Of a stretch of 64,000 bases of DNA, positions 58,541 through 64,000 are shown one piece after another. Source of the DNA: Climacium dendroides. Taxonomy: Eukaryota; Streptophyta; Bryopsida; Hypnales; Climaciaceae. The position numbers were made by a program, and so were the translations under genes. The notes beneath the pieces were generated by a model that was not told the DNA's origin, made no database searches, and worked only from the letters and a program-made list of their open reading frames with translations. How positions within the stretch are numbered: position 1 is the first letter of the stretch; every line of letters starts with the position of its first letter. The stretch is taken from positions 13,520,047-13,584,046 of the forward strand of contig OX467087.1 of the NCBI GenBank assembly GCA_950106755.1, given 5' to 3'.

Positions 58541-60120
58541 AGTTTGTATGCCATAGGAAAGGGTAGAACAAGGTTTAATATCCTCAAGTTCAGAAAGCCA
58601 GTCAATGTTGGACCAGGCATATCAGATTGTGATTTCGATTCCAAATTCTCAAAGTAATGGGACCAGGCTTACTTACACGGGCTAAAGAATGTTATGGTTG
58701 ATGAGTTGCAATGCCAATACAATTCCTCACCTGTTGCGTACTCGCTTTGTCCATATGGAGCTTCCCAGAGGCACAGAGCTTGTGAACGATCACTGTCCCA
58801 GCGATTCTTGGAAGCCCCACAAGCGCGCATCGCATGATTTTGCAAGCTAGTATTTGCGTCAGAGTGGGTTGCACCGGGGAATGAAGCCTTACAGTGAATT
58901 CAATCCAGTTTTGCATGTCCATGGCCGGATAGTCAGCAGATCGCAGTTTAATTGCAAAGAGCGAATTCAACCAGACGCAGAGTTGAGAATCCTCGAGCGG
59001 CCTGATGTGAGTACAGACTTCACTTTCTACGAAGTAAATCCTGCCTTACAAACTCATTCATGATGCGATGTGGATCGATCATGCGAGTAACCCCAGTTAA
59101 GCTTGACATTTTTCATGGCGCGCGCATCATTCTAGAATTCTCAGGCCAACTGAAGGATCCGTCCAGCTCCTATAACTGGCGTGGGACCAAATGCAAGTTC
59201 GGGTGCTCGTAACCTCAATGACCATCGCAAGTTCAATTGTGGACCATCTGTACTGGAGATTCTGATTCAGCCACAAGTTGTTTGTCTTCGTCATTGCTGT
59301 TTCAACAAGGCTTGTTCTTAACCGTTAAACGTTGAGGTGGACGTCTTGCGTCCAATGGATGAAAGAGATTTCTCTATGCAAGACAGAAGTGCAACTATTC
59401 ATCCTCGGAATTGGGCAAGAAAAGGAGAGGTCTTCTACTGTAGTTTGTCATCCTTATACAATTTTCTAAGCCAATGCTTCACACGGTTATAAAAACTAAT
59501 GATTTCCAAAGTTACCTTGTCATGTTTTATGGGTTAAAATCCACCCTTGATAAATGTTTCCCTAATAAGTGTTAAATTCACATATGTATTTAGGAAAATT
59601 GTACTTCCAATTTTTTTTAAAATTTAATTTTCATTCTTGAGAAAATAATTAAGTAGAAGTAGATACTAGGTAGTAGGAAAATCTAAATTATCAATATCTT
59701 GAAGATGGAATTGAAATGCACTAATCTGCAGTGGTGAAATTGTTTTAGCAAGTCAAATAAACCATGTAGAATTCTTTAGATTGTAAAATTGTAATAAAAA
59801 ATGAATCCTACAAGTTATTTTTTCAAGAAGATATTTACATTTCGCCAAAACAAGATTGTTCATAACTTTCACATCACCTATTCAAATGAAATGAATCAAA
59901 GCTTTCCACATAGAATAAACCGGTAATTTATTGCATACATCTAAGAACCGTAAAACAACCATTGCTAATTACCACACACTAACTGCACTAATTCAATTGT
60001 GATGGGAACAAAATTTTGCATCACCACCCAATGACTGCACACTGTGCAGTCAAGGGCCACAAGGAATTTTTGACTAGATTTCAAGTGCATCACCTTGAAA
60101 TTGCAAAAAGCTTTGTAGGA
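58541..60120. repeat. Host tandem unit, copy 2 (empty-site reference)
   Basis: It starts at GAAAGTTTGTATGCCATAGG and ends at CTTTGTAGGAAGAAAT. It matches copy 1 by eye with scattered substitutions and small indels. It holds the uninterrupted sites for both copia insertions: CTCGCTTTGTCCATATGG near 58742 (one CTTTG) and GTAGATACTAGGTAG near 59665 (one ATACTA). Confidence 0.85.
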
Positions 60121-60526
60121 AGAAATGTCTTTGCATTTTGTTTTTTTAAGGTGAATCTCAACATGACATTTAATAATCACGCCAACTTTCAAAACATGCA
60201 AGTCTCTAATTTCATGTGGTGAAGGATTTGAATTTTGTTTGTGTAGTCATTGACAAGTTTATTGTAGATAAATATATAATTTATGAGAAAAAATTTAATA
60301 TTTAAAAACACAAGTTTTTGAATTTTTTTCTGCTCCCCAGTCTCCCTTCTTTCGAGCTTATCTAGGCATAACTATTGTTCCCAAGAACCAATTGAAAGAT
60401 AAATTTGGGTGAAAGCAAGCTAATAGGAGCTACAAGTGGACCTTAATGGACTTCCTTAGGTACTGATTTTATTCCAAGGAGGTGCCACCTGTAATATTTA
60501 ATGTTAACGAAATTGACAGCCACTAT
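60121..60526. other. Spacer after host unit copy 2
   Basis: AT-rich sequence leading into the next gene's upstream region. Nothing recognised. Confidence 0.5.
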
Positions 60527-60598
60527 CACCTACCAAGTCATTTACACCGTCACCTACCAAGTCATTTACATTGTCACCTGCCAAGTCATTTACTTCAA
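60527..60598. repeat. 24-bp tandem repeat, three units
   Basis: Units begin at 60527, 60551 and 60575 with CACCT(A/G)CCAAGTCATTTAC; the third differs at its end. The 24-bp period keeps any frame. It lies about 330-400 bp upstream of the next ATG. Confidence 0.9.
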
Positions 60599-60923
60599 GG
60601 AGCGGGACAGGAACTTTCGAATTATCGTGGGCGCCTTGTCCAAGACTTGTCGCTGGTCTCGCAATTTCGTCTTCTCTTGCAATCTCATCTCTCCCCATGT
60701 GCCGAACGTTAGAATGGAGATCTCATTCTCCTTTTGATCGTGATTGTGTCTTTGGGCGATTAGGGTTTAGAGCTTTGCGCTCCGACATTCAAGCTCTTTT
60801 TTTCGGGGTTGACCAATAGAGGAAACTTGGGTACATTCGGAGAGTTTTGGCAAGGAAGAGAAGAAACCGCGCCGAGAGAGTTTCGGGAAGGATTTCGAGA
60901 GGAAGTTGAGCATTAAGTCGGAA

Positions 60924-63067
60924 ATGACTATCCAGAAGTGCCGAGAGGAGATTGCCTTCTACAACGCACAAACTGAGAAGTTTTTTGAAGAAGAGAGGGG
61001 GTTAGTTAGGGGGGGGCTGAATCCAAAGCTCGCATCGGATGTATCCTTTGTCACTGATGCGAATGTAGAAGAGTTGTTTGGAAAATGCACAAAATGGCGC
61101 ACCACAAACACAGTTCTGAATCCTGATGCAAGGAAAGACCTGATGGATTTGTACTTTAAGATTTATGGATCGACATTTGTGACCAACAACGAGTTTGCTA
61201 GGTGGCTTGTCAAGGGGTACATTGCGAACTTGAAAAAGAGGAAGGTCAATTGGGCTTTGGCAGCGTCAACAACAGCGTCGGAGAAAGCCGATCGAGTGCA
61301 CAGGGTCCTCATGCGGTTGCTAAATCCAGAGGGTAGTGACGACGGGACACCTTCAAGACTGAAGCAAAGTTCAGTCACATCCCAGCAAGGTGGGAGTACT
61401 GGTGACAGTGTGGAAGCAAGGGTCAAAGCCGAGGGAGCCCAGATTAGGTCAGACAGCATTCCATTGGGTGCAAGGTTGAGCGATCTTTGTCCTCATGGGG
61501 TTTCGCCCAATGATTTAGATGAAGTTCAGAGTGTTTGTCAATTTGAGAGTGAGATTCTTGCCATTGTTGTAAGTAAAGTTAGTTATGTAGAGGTAAAGTG
61601 CAAGAAAATTGGTGATCGGCTTATTGGAGTCAACTTCACCATGGACGATCGGCGCATGACAGCCAAAGAAGATGGAGAGCAGGTGTCGAAAGTACAAGCT
61701 AAGTTTGAGAAAGTGCAAAAATCTTTCTTGGAATTACAGCTGCATGTATGGTTCACTTTTGGTTTTCCCATTTGTAGGAATTGTTGTGGAATCCTGTTGT
61801 ACATTGCCCACTGATAGTTGTAGATTGTTGTTGTGGATTTGGTAGGCTTGCTTGTGGATTGCAGCTTTAGATTGCTTCAGTTAGGGTTTAGGTAGGGTTT
61901 AGGGTAAATTGCAGCTGTGGATTCCTTAAGGTTGCTTGTGGATTATTATGTTTGATTCTTTAGGCTTCATTGTGGATAGCAGCTATGCATTGCTTAGGCT
62001 TGGTCGTGGATTGCTATGGGTTTCTGGCGGATTGGTCATGCTTGGTTGTGAATTCCAGCTATGCCCTGCTTACAACTTACGGTTTCTTGTGGTTGCTCAC
62101 ACGTGTTTTAGCGGTTGCTCAGACGTGTTTGTCAATTGCAGTGCAAACAATGATTAGGATTGGGACCTTTTGGATTGCTCAGGGTTGGTCGTGGATTGCT
62201 TAGAGTTGCTTGCAAATTGACCATGTTTGCTTGTGAATTGTAGCTGTGCTTTGCTGTAGGGACGCTGTAGGATTGCTTAGGCTTAGGGTTGAATTCCACC
62301 TGTGCCAGTTGGTCGTGGATTGCTTAGGGTAGGTTGTGAATTGCTGCTTGGCTCTGTTTAGGCTTGGTTGTGGATTGCAAGTGTGCATTCATGGTGGATA
62401 GCATGAATTTGAGAGACTGTTACACAACATAGCATTTGTTTATTGCTTTCATTAGCATTTGTGTATGGCTATGCAGGGCATCGGTCTCCTTGTTGGCAGT
62501 CTTGAACATGAGGAGTTCAAGGAGAAGTTAAGTATCCTGCGTACTAGTAGAGATTCCATTGAGAGGAAGGTCGCTGTTGCACAATTTGTGGCCGAGTCCA
62601 GCTGAGAGAGGGCAATCAAGGGTGAGGACTTCTATCAAGACCTTGAAGAAGAACACATGACAGCAGAAGCTGATCTTGCAATGTTGAGGAGGGAGCTTGT
62701 GGAGATGAAGAGACATAGTGCCGCTGTGAATGACCAGTGTGTCCAAATGGAAAAGGGAGGTGGTTTGGCATTGTGGCCAAAGCCAGCGCTACATCTACCA
62801 ATGCCAAATGACGCCCATGTAAACCCTCCTACTTTGCAGCTACATTCTTGTGTGTTTTGTAATAGAGACTACCCATATTACGATATTGTGGTAGCTTCTT
62901 GTAAACACATCTATCATATCTTCTGTGCTGTAGCGGTTACCAATCTTCAAAACGGATGCACTCATTGTGATGAGGTTTTCCACCCTCAGTGGTGGAAGAA
63001 TTTTGGCTTCCGGGGTGCTTATTCTAACTTTCAAGATGAGACCACGAAGCTGGAATTATTAGCTTAG
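60924..63067 (+). pseudogene. Two-exon RING-like zinc-finger gene of a multicopy family
   Basis: ATG at 60924. Exon 1 ends at 61745 (CAT|GTATGG) and exon 2 is 62477-63067 (acceptor TATGCAG), joined in phase 0. Exon 1 encodes 274 residues: a helical N-terminus, a globular part (LYFKIYGSTFVTNNEFARWLVKGYIANLKKRKVNWAL), a low-complexity Ser/Gly linker and a coiled coil. Exon 2 has more heptads and then a C-terminal RING-like cluster: CVFC, CKHIYHIFC and CTHC, with a following His-Pro. RING-like domains often act in ubiquitin ligases, but key spacing is unusual, so that is tentative. One TGA (62603-62605) lies in exon 2. I have a loose memory of similar repeated predicted proteins in mosses. Confidence 0.55.
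61800..62400. repeat. Degenerate GTGGATTGC-type repeats in intron
   Basis: The 731-bp intron is full of variants of GG(A/T)TTGC(T/A)(T/G) and TTGTGGATTGC. It also contains TTAGGGTTTAGGTAGGGTTTAGGG-like words near 61881-61905, similar to telomere repeat but short and degenerate. Likely an ancient minisatellite. Confidence 0.7.
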
Positions 63068-63219
63068 CTGGAACTCGTGAAGCGATCGTTAAAGGAGAAT
63101 GGAACTCGGCATGTGGTCAATTGTAAGTGGCAATTTGTTTTTTCATTACCGTCCCCCTCTTACGATTATGTTATGGTCCTTTCATTGCTTTTGAAGTAAC
63201 GATGGAGTCTTCACTACTT

Positions 63220-64000
63220 ATACTTCAGGTGCTTATTCCTTTTCTTTGGAGTGACCACCTTAAACAACGAAGACAGTGCTTAGTAGTACTTACACTACTT
63301 ATGGTAGCTCAGGGTGCATTTATTCCTTACGGTGCTTATTGGTGCTTACTGATGGTCATTGGTGCTTTACTGTTGCTGGGTGGCTTTGTGGTAGTCCTTA
63401 GTGCTCGTTGGTGCTTAGTGATAGCCATTGGGTGTTCATTGGTGCTTAGTGGTAGTCATTAGCGCTTGTTATTGGTTACTGCTCATTGTTATTGGTGCTC
63501 ATTGGTGCTTATTGGTAGTCCTTAGTGCTTGTTGGCGCTTAGTGATAGCCATTGGGTGTTCATTGGTGCTTAGTGGTAGTCATTAGCGCTTGTTATTGGT
63601 TACTGCTCATTGTTATTGGTGCTCATTGGTGCTTATTGGTAGTCCTTAGTGCTTGTTGGCGCTTAGTGATAGCCATTGGGTGTTCATTGGTGCTTAGTGG
63701 TAGTCATTAGCGCTTGTTATTGGTTACTGCTCATTGTTACTGGTGCTTATTGGTAGTCCTTAGTGCTCGTTGGTGCTTAGTAATAGCCATTGGGTGTTCA
63801 TTGGTGCTTAGTGGTAGTCATTAGCGCTCGTTACTGGTTACTGCTCATTGTTACTGGTGCTCATTGGTGCTTAGTGGTCACTCCAAAGTGCTCGTTGGTG
63901 CTTAGTGATAGTCATTGGTGCTTAGTAGTAGTTGTTGGTGCTCAGTGGTAGTCATTGGTGCTCATTGCGAGGTCATTGTTGGTCCTTGGTGCTTAGTGTC
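63220..64000. repeat. Satellite-like array running off the window end
   Basis: A short word such as TTGGTGCTTAGTGGTAGTCA recurs throughout. A higher-order period of about 114-124 bp is seen: the phrase TAGCCATTGGGTGTTCATTGG starts near 63422, 63545, 63669 and 63783. It continues past the last base, so its true length is unknown. Confidence 0.9.

Noticed and set aside
58692..59063. Short overlapping open frames in host unit copy 2
   Set aside because: They are not kept in unit copy 1 and have no recognisable motif.

Overview
This is nuclear DNA from a land plant. The telomere-type repeats are CCCTAAA, introns have canonical GT/AG ends, and a BURP-domain gene and a cytosolic class I small heat-shock gene are present. 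A seedless plant (moss or lycophyte) is my guess, because the repeat families look like multicopy predicted proteins known from such genomes; I cannot name the species. Most of the window is AT-rich repeat-derived DNA with very few host genes.

Layout: 1-3000 is AT-rich and holds a CACTA-like MITE. From 3201 to 9741 (minus strand) is a degraded gene that I reconstruct as six exons. Exon 1 has a ParB/DGQHR-like motif, exon 3 a charged coiled coil, and exon 5 an FCP1/SCP-like HAD phosphatase domain with an altered catalytic motif. A 29-base palindrome family (half-site GCAGTTTAGGNCGG) sits in its introns and in an array just upstream (9772-10553). A second array (23349-24480) lies just upstream of a plus-strand RNase H-fold transposase-like pseudogene (24583-27420). 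The arrays lie back to back, between two divergent genes, and may belong to one large or two related mobile elements.

Between the arrays sits a Penelope-like retroelement (15284-22359). It has 1.46-1.47 kb direct repeats, each starting with plant telomere repeats, a Gag-like RGG-tailed ORF and an RT with YIDD. I see no GIY-YIG endonuclease. This is the layout expected of a telomere-attaching, endonuclease-deficient PLE.

31250-32598 is an intact two-exon BURP gene. 41765-42248 is a small heat-shock gene with a heat-shock promoter but a frameshift after codon 10. From 44783 to 60120 a roughly 1.6 kb host unit is tandemly duplicated; copy 1 was hit by two minus-strand Ty1/copia elements (45017-51249 and 52175-58052), and copy 2 preserves both empty sites. 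One copia carries a 185-bp near-perfect palindrome in its RT and a possible captured exon; the other carries an antisense ORF ending in an RNase H1/viroplasmin-type domain. 60924-63067 is a two-exon RING-like gene with one in-frame stop, followed by a satellite that runs off the window.

Most element genes are broken by in-frame stops that single C-to-T changes (on either strand) would explain, as expected of methylated, silenced repeats.
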